The translations under genes and the position numbers were made by a program. Below the pieces are notes generated by a model. That model worked only from the letters and a program-made list of their open reading frames with translations. It was not told the origin of the DNA and made no database searches. From NCBI GenBank assembly GCA_052108535.1, contig JBQDZM010000055.1:1-13513 (forward strand): a stretch of 13,513 nucleotides of DNA, given 5' to 3'. Origin of the DNA: Galactobacter sp052108535 (lineage in GTDB: Bacteria > Actinomycetota > Actinomycetes > Actinomycetales > Micrococcaceae). This document shows positions 1 through 7,924 of the stretch, in pieces (the stretch's first letter is position 1; each line of letters begins with the position of its first letter).

Positions 1-81
1 GTAATGCGCGTCTCGCCTTCTTAGGGTGTGTGGTGCAGGTCAACCGACCCGCTAGACGCTCCCACTGCTAAGGGTGGAAAC

Positions 82-1407
82 ATGGCTCACGCTGCACAGG
101 ACGAGGCTGCTTTCAGTCGCGTTGATCCGTCCAAACAACGCCATTGGTTCGGCATCGCTGTTCAACGGTTTGGACAGGTTTCTGCGCTCTCCCAATTTCT
201 CATCGGTGCCGCGCTTGGCTACGGGATGAGCTTCGGGAAGGCCGTACTGGCCATTCTGCTTGGATCGATCATCCTCCAGGTCATCATGTGCGTGGTCGGG
301 ATCATCGGCCAGAAGGAAGGACTCAACACCTCACTACTGGCACGCTGGACCGGCTTCGGTGAAGTTGGTGCGGCACTGGTGGGTCTGGCACTGGGCATCA
401 GCCTGATTGGCTGGTTCGGAGTGCAGTCGGGTATCTCTGCCGAATCCTTCAACCAACTGCTGCCGGGTGTCATGCCGGTATGGCTGTGGAGCCTCCTCTT
501 CGGCCTGGCCGTCACCGCGGTCGTGGCCTTCGGGTTCGGCGGGATGCAGTGGCTGGCGAATATCACGGTGCCGCTATTCCTGGTCTTGGTGATCTGGTCC
601 GTCACCTCAGAATTGTCCAAGCACTCACTGGCGGACCTCGTGACCTCGCCGGCACCCGGCCCCGAAATGAGCCTCTGGGCCGGTACTGGCCTGGTGGCGG
701 GCGGCATGATCGCAGGAGCCATCATCACTGCGGATATGACGCGCTTCAACCGCTCCGGCAAGGACGTCGTCAAGCAGACCGTGGTGGGCATCTCCCTGGG
801 GGAGTTCGGTATCGGCCTGGCCGGCGTGCTCCTGGCCCACGCTGCCCATAGCGACAACATCGTGGCCATCGTGACCTCGTCCGTGGGCATCGTCGGATTG
901 ATCATCGTGATCACCGGAACCCTGAAGATCAACGACTGGAACCTCTACTCTTCCTCCCTTGGCCTGATGAACTTCTTGGCGACGGTATTCAGAAAGCGCA
1001 TCAACACGACCATCTTCATCGTGGTGCTCGGCGTGATCGGCTCGGTGCTTGCAGCAGTGGGGATCCTGGATAAGTTCCAGACCTTCCTGACCATTCTGGG
1101 TGTGGCGTTCCCGCCCATCGCCGGAATCATGGTGGCCGAGTACTACATCGTGAAGAAGTGGCGAGCCGATCTGGATGCTTCAAGGGATTCCGGAGACTTG
1201 CCAGCCAGTGCCCCGCGGGTGGTGCCTGCGACCATCATCACTTGGGCTGTGTCAGCGGTGGTGGGCTACTACGTCACCTGGGGTATCCCGGCCGTCTGGT
1301 CGCTGCTGCTGTCCATGCTTCTCTACATCGTGGCGGGCAAGCTAGGGCTGGTCCGGGGTGTAGGCCAGACGCGCACCATCAGCGAGGAACCCTCCGAAAC
1401 TCACTGA
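82..1407 (+). CDS. NCS1-family (CodB-like) cytosine/hydantoin-type permease
   Basis: Integral membrane transporter of the nucleobase:cation symporter-1 family, which imports cytosine, purines, hydantoins or related small heterocycles across the cytoplasmic membrane. The 441-residue product is almost wholly hydrophobic, with about twelve predicted membrane segments after a short polar N-terminus of about 30 residues; length and layout fit the family. The ATG at 82 is preferred because a purine-rich AAGGGTGG (70-77) lies just upstream and the product then starts with the usual polar tail; an in-frame GTG at 28 would add 18 unlikely residues. It is first in a run of codirectional genes (HyuA-like, three DUF917, PucR), so it probably imports the substrate of that set. 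The family is confident. The substrate is not: CodB-like cytosine carriers and the hydantoin carrier Mhp1 belong to the same family. The promoter must lie in or before the first 81 bases, where I see no convincing site. Confidence 0.88.
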   Translation: MAHAAQDEAAFSRVDPSKQRHWFGIAVQRFGQVSALSQFLIGAALGYGMSFGKAVLAILLGSIILQVIMCVVGIIGQKEGLNTSLLARWTGFGEVGAALVGLALGISLIGWFGVQSGISAESFNQLLPGVMPVWLWSLLFGLAVTAVVAFGFGGMQWLANITVPLFLVLVIWSVTSELSKHSLADLVTSPAPGPEMSLWAGTGLVAGGMIAGAIITADMTRFNRSGKDVVKQTVVGISLGEFGIGLAGVLLAHAAHSDNIVAIVTSSVGIVGLIIVITGTLKINDWNLYSSSLGLMNFLATVFRKRINTTIFIVVLGVIGSVLAAVGILDKFQTFLTILGVAFPPIAGIMVAEYYIVKKWRADLDASRDSGDLPASAPRVVPATIITWAVSAVVGYYVTWGIPAVWSLLLSMLLYIVAGKLGLVRGVGQTRTISEEPSETH

Positions 1408-1427
1408 GCGCAGCGCTAACGCCGCCG

Positions 1428-1449
1428 CAGTGGTCGGCTGAAACCACTG
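1428..1449. other. Intergenic 7-bp hairpin between permease and HyuA-like gene
   Basis: In the 80-base gap between the permease stop and the HyuA-like start, CAGTGGT (1428-1434) and ACCACTG (1443-1449) form a perfect 7-bp stem with an 8-base loop. No T tract follows, so it is not a classical intrinsic terminator. It could be a mRNA processing or stabilising element that sets different levels of transporter and enzyme, or an operator. The function is inferred. Confidence 0.35.
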
Positions 1450-1487
1450 GTCAAGCTAATCAACGCAAGAGAAAAGACGTAAGAATT

Positions 1488-3041
1488 ATGCATATCGGGA
1501 TCGATGTCGGCGGCACCAACACCGACGCAGTGCTCATGGAAGGGCACACCACTCTGGCTGGAATCAAGAACTCCACGAGTGCGGACGTGACCAGCGGAAT
1601 CGTCTCTGCGATTGAGGCGCTGCGAGCGGCTCACCCCTTCGATGGCGAGCAGATCAGTGCCGTGATGATCGGCACCACGCACTTCATCAACGCTCTGGTG
1701 CAGGCCAAACGACTGGCCCCCACCGCGGCAGTCCGGCTTGGCCTGCCTGCCACGGCGGCCTTGCCTCCCATGGTGGATTGGCCGGACGCGCTCAAGGACG
1801 CGATCCAGGCCCGGAGCTATCTTGCCCACGGCGGCTACGAGTTCGATGGTCGTCCCATCTCCCCTCTGGACCCGGACGAGCTGAGAGGTATCGCCGAGGA
1901 CATCAAGGCCCACGGCATCCGTTCCGTCGCGGTGTCCAGTGTGTTCAGCCCCGTGAACCATGATCTTGAGTCGCAGGCGGCACACCTGCTCTCCGACGTG
2001 CTGGGTGACGGGGTCGCGATCTCACTGTCGCACGAGATCGGCCGGATCGGCCTGCTGGAACGTGAGAACGCCACCGTCATCAACGCCGCGCTGCGAGAGC
2101 TCGCTGGCGAGATCGTTGACGGCTTGACGTCAGCGGTCCGCGCTCACGGTATCGAGGCACAGATCTTCCTCTCGCAGAACGACGGCACCCTCATGGACGA
2201 GGACTATGTTCGCCACTACCCCGTGGCCACCTTCGCCTCGGGACCCACGAACTCCATGCGAGGCGCCGCGCAGACCTCTGGTCTGTCCACCTGCGCTGTG
2301 ATCGACGTGGGAGGCACGACCGCGGACATCGGCCTGCTGATCAACGGCTTCCCCCGGGAAACCGCCAACGAGGTCACCGTTGCGGGCGTGCGAACCAACT
2401 TCCGGATGCCGGACGTGCTCTCCCTGGGTATCGGCGGCGGCTCCATCGTCAACCCCGAGACCGGTGAAGTGGGGCCGGAGTCCGTGGGCTATCTGCTGAC
2501 CGAACGCGCACTGGTGTTCGGAGGAGACACACTCACCGCCACCGATATCGCGGTGGCTGCAGGACGTGCCGAGGTCGGTGACCCCAGCAAGGTGGCTCAC
2601 CTCGACCCCGAACTGGTCCAGACGGTCCTGACCCGGATCTCCGAGCGCGTGGCGGAGGCCGTGGACAGGATGCGCACCTCCTCCGACGCCTTGCCGGTGG
2701 TGGCTGTGGGAGGTGGCTCCATCCTGCTTCCTGATGAGCTCCCCATGTTCCCGGAGGTCCACCGCCCCGAGAACTATGCGGTGGCCAACGCGATCGGCGC
2801 CTCCATCGCCCAGGCCGGTGGCGAGATCGACAAGGTCTACTCCGTTGCGCCGGGTGGTCGTGAGGACCTGGTGAAATCCGTGCGCCAGGAGGCCGTGGAC
2901 AAGGCCATCGCGGCCGGAGCCACTCCGGACTCAGTCTCGATCGTGGATTTCGACGAGGTCCCGATCCCGTATCTGCCCGGCAACGCGACGCGCATCCGCG
3001 CCAAGGCCGTGGGGGACCTGAACATGGGGGCCACCCGATGA
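1488..3041 (+). CDS. Short HyuA-type hydantoinase/oxoprolinase family protein
   Basis: Cytoplasmic protein of the hydantoinase A/oxoprolinase family, whose members use ATP to open five-membered cyclic imides or amides. The 517 residues carry the actin/Hsp70-like nucleotide fold: phosphate-1 loop IDVGGTNTD (residues 5-13), TTHFINAL (63-70), phosphate-2 loop IDVGGTTAD (272-280), GIGGGS (314-319) and an adenosine-site VVAVGGGSI (404-412). Classical HyuA proteins are near 700 residues; this one lacks the C-terminal part, as expected of the short forms encoded beside DUF917 genes. ATG 1488 is chosen because phosphate-1 starts right after it; the frame stays open upstream inside the permease gene, and the Shine-Dalgarno is weak (AAGA-type). 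Its stop overlaps the next start (ATGA), which suggests translational coupling and a HyuA-DUF917 complex. Likely substrate: a hydantoin, thiohydantoin or similar ring. Family confident, substrate unknown. Confidence 0.88.
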   Translation: MHIGIDVGGTNTDAVLMEGHTTLAGIKNSTSADVTSGIVSAIEALRAAHPFDGEQISAVMIGTTHFINALVQAKRLAPTAAVRLGLPATAALPPMVDWPDALKDAIQARSYLAHGGYEFDGRPISPLDPDELRGIAEDIKAHGIRSVAVSSVFSPVNHDLESQAAHLLSDVLGDGVAISLSHEIGRIGLLERENATVINAALRELAGEIVDGLTSAVRAHGIEAQIFLSQNDGTLMDEDYVRHYPVATFASGPTNSMRGAAQTSGLSTCAVIDVGGTTADIGLLINGFPRETANEVTVAGVRTNFRMPDVLSLGIGGGSIVNPETGEVGPESVGYLLTERALVFGGDTLTATDIAVAAGRAEVGDPSKVAHLDPELVQTVLTRISERVAEAVDRMRTSSDALPVVAVGGGSILLPDELPMFPEVHRPENYAVANAIGASIAQAGGEIDKVYSVAPGGREDLVKSVRQEAVDKAIAAGATPDSVSIVDFDEVPIPYLPGNATRIRAKAVGDLNMGATR

Positions 3042-4216
3042 GCAGGCTGCTGACACATGAGCAGATCCCGGATATCGCTCGTGGCGCGGCACTCCTGGGC
3101 ACCGGCGGCGGAGGCGATCCCTACGTCGGCCGACTGCTGGCACAGCAGGCACTGGCTCAGCACGGTCCCGTCACCGTGGTCACGCTGGCTGAGCTGCCAG
3201 ACGATGCGGTCGTAATTGCGGCCGCGATGCTCGGAGCACCTACGGTGATGGTGGAGAAACTTCCGGGGCTGGCCGAGGTCGTTGCTCCGGTGAAGGCCGT
3301 GGAGAGGCATCTGGGTAAACGCGTCACTCACCTCTTCTGCGCGGAGATTGGCGGAGTGAACTCCACGATCCCCATTGCTGCCGCGGCCGCCCTGGGACTG
3401 CCGCTGCTGGATGCCGACGGCATGGGGCGAGCCTTCCCCGAGCTGCAGATGATCATCCCCACCCTCTACGGGGTCTCCGCCGCTCCCATGGGCGTGGCAG
3501 ATGAGAAGGGCAACACCCTGGTGATGGACACCGTGGACAGCCTCTGGGCGGAACGCATCACCCGGGTGGCGGCCATCGAGATGGGCTGTTCGGTGATGAT
3601 CTCCGCGTTCGTCATGGACGGCGCGCAGGCCAGGGAATCCCTGGTCCCGGGGTCGTTGTCCCGTTGTGAGGATCTCAGCAGGGCCATCACGCAGGCCCGT
3701 GAGGACAAGCAGGATCCGGTGACCCGGCTCGTGGATCTGCTGGAAGGCAGAGAACTCTTCGAAGGCAAGGTCGTGGACCTGTCTCGCAAGACCACCTCCG
3801 GATTCGCCCGAGGCGTTGCTCGGATCGACTCCGACGCCGCATCGCTGCGGCTCGATTTTCAGAACGAGCATCTCGTGGCCACCCTGCTCACCCGCGATGC
3901 CGTCACCGATGTGACCACCGAGGAAGCACTCGTCACCGCACCCGACCTGATCATGGTGCTGGAAGCGGACTCCGGAGAACCGATCACCACGGAGGGGCTG
4001 CGCTATGGACAACGCGTCAAGGTGATCGCGGCTCCGAGCGATCCACGGTGGCACAGCCCAGAGGCGTTGGCGATGGTGGGCCCCCGCTATCTCGGGTACG
4101 ACCTGGACTCGAAGCGTTTCGACGGGTCAATCGACCCGGCGCCGGCGGCGATCAACCCGGCCACGGGCACGCCGTCGACCCCCGCAAAGACCACGGCAGA
4201 CAAGGACGCAGCATGA
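3038..4216 (+). CDS. DUF917 / S-methyl-thiohydantoin-desulfurase-like protein, copy 1
   Basis: 392-residue DUF917-family protein, a family whose domains are now named after S-methyl thiohydantoin desulfurase. Visible signatures: GTGGGGDP (21-28), GAPTVMVEK (66-74), EIGGVNS (103-109), DADGMGRAFPE (125-135) and, in the C-terminal domain, TTEGLRYGQRV (317-327). The acidic residues in these motifs are candidate metal or catalytic positions, but I cannot assign them. The last 27 or so residues are Pro/Ala/Thr-rich, probably disordered, and absent from the two neighbouring paralogues. The ATG overlaps the HyuA-like stop by four bases, and its own stop overlaps the next DUF917 start in the same way, so synthesis is probably coupled and subunits may assemble together. 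Expected role: hydrolytic opening or desulfurisation of a (thio)hydantoin-like ring with the HyuA-like partner. Family assignment is firm, reaction inferred. Confidence 0.85.
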   Translation: MSRLLTHEQIPDIARGAALLGTGGGGDPYVGRLLAQQALAQHGPVTVVTLAELPDDAVVIAAAMLGAPTVMVEKLPGLAEVVAPVKAVERHLGKRVTHLFCAEIGGVNSTIPIAAAAALGLPLLDADGMGRAFPELQMIIPTLYGVSAAPMGVADEKGNTLVMDTVDSLWAERITRVAAIEMGCSVMISAFVMDGAQARESLVPGSLSRCEDLSRAITQAREDKQDPVTRLVDLLEGRELFEGKVVDLSRKTTSGFARGVARIDSDAASLRLDFQNEHLVATLLTRDAVTDVTTEEALVTAPDLIMVLEADSGEPITTEGLRYGQRVKVIAAPSDPRWHSPEALAMVGPRYLGYDLDSKRFDGSIDPAPAAINPATGTPSTPAKTTADKDAA

Positions 4217-5316
4217 GTTGGCAATTGACCGCAGCGGACCTCCCGGACCTGGCCAGAGGAGCCACCCTGCTCGGGACAGGCGGCGGAGGCGACCCCTACA
4301 TTGGGCGCAAACTGGTTGAACGAGTTCTGGGCGAACGCTCCATCACCATCCTCGACCCGGACGACGTGGCGGCGGACGCCTTGGTGATCCCTACCGCTCA
4401 GATGGGGGCGCCCACGGTCATGGTGGAGAAGATCCCAGCCGGGACCGAACCGACCCTGGCTCTACGCACCCTCGAGGAGCACCTTGGACGCCGCGCGGAC
4501 GCCACCATGCCCATCGAATGCGGTGGCATCAACTCGATGATCCCGCTCATCGTGGCGGCGGAGACCGGATTGCCTGTGGTGGACGCGGACGGCATGGGGC
4601 GGGCGTTCCCAGAACTGTCCATGGAGACCTTTGCCGTCTACGGCATCCACGGATCCCCCCTGGCGCTGGCCGGAGAACGCGGTGAGAAGGTCATCATCGA
4701 CACGGGTGACGATGATCGGCAAATGGAGTGGCTGGCACGAGGCATCACCATCCGGCTTGGCGGAGTGGGCCATATTGCCGAATACGCCATGACCGGGGCC
4801 GACGTCCGCAGGACCGCGGTTCCCCGCACCCTGTCCATGGCCTTGAACCTGGGCCGGAGCATCCGTGAGGCTCGCGAGACGCATCGTGACCCGTTCGACG
4901 CCATTGCCGAAACCCTCTCCACCACGCTCTACTCGCATGTGATCCCGCTCTTTGAAGGCAAGGTCGCCGACGTGGAACGCCGAACCACCGAAGGTTTTGC
5001 CCGGGGTACGGCCACGATCGAAGCCACCGACGGCTCGAATTCTGAGCTTCGGTTGGATTTCCAGAACGAGAACCTGGTGGCGACGAAGGACAACGAGGTG
5101 GTGGCACTGGTGCCAGACCTGATCTGTGTGACCGACGCCGAGACCGCTGAACCCATCACCACGGAAGGTTTGCGGTACGGGCAAAGAGTCAAGGTGATCG
5201 CGATTTCCACTCCGGAGATGATGCGTACTTCCGGCGCGCTCACCGCGTTTGGTCCGGCAGCCTTTGGGCTGGAGCACGCCTTCGTCCCGGTGGAGACCCG
5301 TAGCCAACACGGCTGA
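4213..5316 (+). CDS. DUF917 / S-methyl-thiohydantoin-desulfurase-like protein, copy 2
   Basis: 367-residue second DUF917-family protein, clearly paralogous to copy 1. It shares GTGGGGDP at 21-28, GAPTVMVEK, the CGGINS version of the GGVNS motif, DADGMGRAFPE, FEGKV followed by RRTTEGFARG, RLDFQNE, and the C-terminal TTEGLRYGQRVKVIA block. The proline/threonine-rich tail of copy 1 is missing, so this is the more compact form. The ATG at 4213 overlaps the stop of copy 1 (ATGA); the frame is open upstream, but those residues only shadow the copy 1 coding sequence. All shared family motifs are intact, so it is probably catalytically competent and either forms a heteromer with copy 1 or handles a related substrate. 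The tandem pair looks like an old duplication, as the proteins differ over much of their length. Confidence 0.85.
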   Translation: MSWQLTAADLPDLARGATLLGTGGGGDPYIGRKLVERVLGERSITILDPDDVAADALVIPTAQMGAPTVMVEKIPAGTEPTLALRTLEEHLGRRADATMPIECGGINSMIPLIVAAETGLPVVDADGMGRAFPELSMETFAVYGIHGSPLALAGERGEKVIIDTGDDDRQMEWLARGITIRLGGVGHIAEYAMTGADVRRTAVPRTLSMALNLGRSIREARETHRDPFDAIAETLSTTLYSHVIPLFEGKVADVERRTTEGFARGTATIEATDGSNSELRLDFQNENLVATKDNEVVALVPDLICVTDAETAEPITTEGLRYGQRVKVIAISTPEMMRTSGALTAFGPAAFGLEHAFVPVETRSQHG

Positions 5317-5332
5317 GATAGTCTCGGTCATC

Positions 5333-6379
5333 ATGATTGCTTCCCTGGACCGAGCCGGGCTGCGTACGCTCGCGCGTGGTTTCACCTGGCTCGGTTCCGG
5401 TGGTGGCGGTAGCACCCGCAACTTGGAGCTGGTTCTCTCCCACCAGGACGTGTGGCCGGTCAGGATCCACGACCTGCACGCGTTGGACCCCGGGACGGCC
5501 TGCGTGGCCGTTGCCTATGCGGGGTCAACCTATCTGATGACGGAGCGCCTGCCGGGAACCCACTTGTTTGAGCCCTTGATTCGCGCTGCGGAGCGGTGGA
5601 CAGGTGCTCGGGCCGGTGCCGTATGTTCCATGGAGGGTGCAGCCATGAACGGGTTGGCACCGTTGTTGCTGGCCTCGCGCCTGCCCCTGGTGGACGCCGA
5701 CCTGTCCGGTCGCGCCATCCCCAGGTTGGACCAGATGAGCATGATGATCGACTCGGTTCCCGGCCTGGTCGCCGTGGCAGATACCGGCGCAGGCGGCGTG
5801 GTCGTGATCGACTCTCCACGCCCGGCCGATATCGAGGGCATGGTTCGGGCGGCCTTGGTGCAGGCGGGAGGCGTAGGCGCCATCCTGCTGGCCGGCTTTA
5901 CGCTGGAGGATCTGACTGAGCATGCGATCCTGGGCGGCTACGCCCGAGCCCACCGGCTCGGGGCGGTCCGCACCGAGGGCCGTCCCGCCACCCATATTGC
6001 TGCGGAGGTGGGCGGCAGGCTTCTGGCGACCGGACCAGTGGAGGATGTGGCCGCCGGGGTGACGGACGCCTATTCCTCCTCGGTGCTCTTGACTGATGCC
6101 GCCGGGGCCAGCATTCGCGTGGTCGGGTGTACCGAGTTCCTGGCGGTTCAGAAGGACGGCGCAACGGTGGCGGCGTCACCGGACATCATCGTGGTCCTGG
6201 ACACGGCGACCGGAGAACTGGTGGAAATTTCCGAGGTGCAGGTCTCCAGGCACGTGGCGGTCATCGCGCTGGCACCGGATCCGTGGTGGGACAAGGAAGC
6301 GCGGTGGAGAAGGGTCTCTCCAGAGGCCTTCGGGATCCACGGGTTGGACACGGGCGGACGGGGTCACCATGGCAACTGA
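5333..6379 (+). CDS. Divergent DUF917-family protein, copy 3
   Basis: 348-residue third member of the family, much more divergent. It keeps the N-terminal layout (ARG then WLGSGGGG at 19-26, TERLPG, LVDAD ending at 123) but differs where copies 1 and 2 agree: the Asp-Pro after the glycine run is Ser-Thr (27-28), GGVNS is GAAMNG, FPEL is IPRL (Glu to Arg at 131), and the FEGKV, GFARG and TTEGLRYGQRV blocks are gone. It may be a structural, substrate-binding or regulatory subunit, or an enzyme with another specificity. ATG 5333 lies 16 bases after the copy 2 stop; an upstream in-frame TTG (5249) would run inside copy 2 and is unlikely. The ribosome binding site is weak. Its 3' end overlaps the PucR gene by 11 bases. 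DUF917 membership is fairly sure, function is open. Confidence 0.75.
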   Translation: MIASLDRAGLRTLARGFTWLGSGGGGSTRNLELVLSHQDVWPVRIHDLHALDPGTACVAVAYAGSTYLMTERLPGTHLFEPLIRAAERWTGARAGAVCSMEGAAMNGLAPLLLASRLPLVDADLSGRAIPRLDQMSMMIDSVPGLVAVADTGAGGVVVIDSPRPADIEGMVRAALVQAGGVGAILLAGFTLEDLTEHAILGGYARAHRLGAVRTEGRPATHIAAEVGGRLLATGPVEDVAAGVTDAYSSSVLLTDAAGASIRVVGCTEFLAVQKDGATVAASPDIIVVLDTATGELVEISEVQVSRHVAVIALAPDPWWDKEARWRRVSPEAFGIHGLDTGGRGHHGN

Positions 6380-7913
6380 ACTAGATTTCGCGGACCTGCT
6401 CGCCCACCCGGGCAATGGCGGCCTGCGGCCCGCCGAGGTCGGGTCCGCGACCGTGCCGGCCACCGCCGTCGGGCATGGAATCTGGCCGACGGCCGTGGCC
6501 GGGGTGGCCGTATGCGCGTCCACGGCGGCGCCGAAGGACACGGCGGACTTGACCGTGTTCACGGCGCGGGCCCCGAAGGACAGCTGGGCTTTCGAGGCGC
6601 TGCTGCGCAGGCTCAACGCCCAGGGGTGTTCCGCTGTGGTGTTCCCCGCGCCGCTGGCGTTGGCGCACGGAAGCGCGCGGGTGGCCAGGCGTTTGGACGT
6701 GGCCCTCTTCGTGGCGGATGACCCCCTAGAAACGGTCCGGGCCGCGTGGGAACTCCAGGCTGGCCAGGATGCCTTGGCGCTGAGGTATGTGCGTCGGGTG
6801 GCTCGATCCGTTGAGTACCGGGCCAGTCACGTGTCTGACCTGTTGGAACACCTGGCAGCTGGATTGGGACACTCGGTGGCCCTTGCCGACGTGGAGGGGG
6901 CCTTCCTGCAGGCTGGAAGGAATCTCCCTGACGATCTACATCGAGCGTTGACCGGTCCGGGCTGGGCGCATTCCGCTGCCTTCCCGGACGGTGCGGGAGT
7001 GTCCGTGAGCGTGCAGAGTGCACAGCGCGAAGGGTTGCGACTGGTGGTTCACGACGACCACCTGGGGCGAGGGCAGCTGGCGGCTCTGATCGATGCGGCA
7101 GAGGTGGCGATGCCCATGGTGGCCGCGCGCCTGCTCACGGATGAGGTGGCGGACGTCAACGATGCCGCGATCTCCTCCGCGGTGCTCCGCGACTTTCTCG
7201 ATCAGCCCGGTGCACAACGCGGAGAGGTCCGTCGGCGCATGACGGAACGTGGGTGGCGGGTGAACGGCACCCATCTTGGATTCCGCCTGGTGGGGCGGGA
7301 ACAACTGGTTCCGTTGGAGCTGCTCAGGCGGGTGCGGCGGGAGGTGTCCGAGTGGATGGTGAACGTGCACACGGTCACCGAAGGGCTCGGGGTGACTGGC
7401 TGGCTGACCTTCCCAGAACCCCCGTCACCGGCGATGTTGGAACGCAATATCGCTCGGTTGCGCGGTCTTCACGAAACCCTCCGTGCGGATTTCGGCGTGG
7501 CGACCGGGGTCGGTACGCCGGAGGTGGGGCCGGAAGGGCTGGCCGTCAGTATCGAAGCGGCACACGAGGCCGCCCGGGTGGCCTCGCACTGGGAGAACAG
7601 CGGCTACTACTTGCGCATCGATGCGTTGGGGTTGGAGCAGTTGTTGCTCTCCAGGACTGAGAACGATACGTTCCTGCCGGCAGCGCGCTCCCTGCTGCAG
7701 CCGCTCTTGGAGGGTTCTGGCAACTTGGTCGAGACGTTGTCCAGCTACCTGGATCACGAGTCCAACGTGGTCGCGACGGCCGCTGAGCTGAACGTGCACA
7801 GGAATACCGTTGCGGCCAGGGTGGACAAAGCGGTGTCGTCGTTGGGTCTGGACCTCAGCGACTCGGACACCCGTCTTGCCGTCCGGTTGGCGCTGCGTGC
7901 CACGCAGGCATGA
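6369..7913 (+). CDS. PucR-family transcriptional regulator
   Basis: 514-residue one-component regulator of the PucR/CdaR type, which typically senses purine-catabolism intermediates or similar metabolites and activates or represses a linked operon. The N-terminal part resembles a PucR ligand-binding domain, the middle (about residues 250-430) resembles the GGDEF-like CdaR domain, and the C-terminus carries the HTH_30 domain with AAELNVHRNTVAARV near 471-485, a Fis-like helix-turn-helix. ATG 6369 is chosen because it follows a GGACGGGG-type Shine-Dalgarno (6356-6363) and the PucR domain starts soon after; the longer open frame back to 6096 lies inside the DUF917 gene. The 11-base overlap with that gene implies cotranscription, hence probable autoregulation of the operon. 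It ends 11 bases before the convergent shikimate-dehydrogenase-like gene, with no obvious terminator between. Ligand unknown; a heterocycle or its breakdown product is likely. Confidence 0.85.
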   Translation: MATELDFADLLAHPGNGGLRPAEVGSATVPATAVGHGIWPTAVAGVAVCASTAAPKDTADLTVFTARAPKDSWAFEALLRRLNAQGCSAVVFPAPLALAHGSARVARRLDVALFVADDPLETVRAAWELQAGQDALALRYVRRVARSVEYRASHVSDLLEHLAAGLGHSVALADVEGAFLQAGRNLPDDLHRALTGPGWAHSAAFPDGAGVSVSVQSAQREGLRLVVHDDHLGRGQLAALIDAAEVAMPMVAARLLTDEVADVNDAAISSAVLRDFLDQPGAQRGEVRRRMTERGWRVNGTHLGFRLVGREQLVPLELLRRVRREVSEWMVNVHTVTEGLGVTGWLTFPEPPSPAMLERNIARLRGLHETLRADFGVATGVGTPEVGPEGLAVSIEAAHEAARVASHWENSGYYLRIDALGLEQLLLSRTENDTFLPAARSLLQPLLEGSGNLVETLSSYLDHESNVVATAAELNVHRNTVAARVDKAVSSLGLDLSDSDTRLAVRLALRATQA

Positions 7914-7924
7914 ACCCGTGCGGC

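Noticed and set aside
219..932. Long minus-strand open frame opposite the permease gene
   Set aside because: It is a shadow of a GC-rich membrane-protein gene, has no recognisable domain, and overlaps a clearly coding frame along its whole length.
2837..4054. 405-codon minus-strand open frame opposite the first DUF917 gene
   Set aside because: The translation is rich in His, Gly and Arg with no family features, typical of antisense frames in high-GC DNA; the plus-strand genes here have strong motifs.
5315..5325. GAGA-TAG-TCTC short inverted repeat between DUF917 copies 2 and 3
   Set aside because: A 4-bp stem is expected by chance at this frequency and has no T tract or supporting context.
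6369..7913. Extended start of the PucR gene at 6096
   Set aside because: The extra residues are Arg/Trp-rich, match no PucR domain and are encoded wholly inside the DUF917 gene in another frame.
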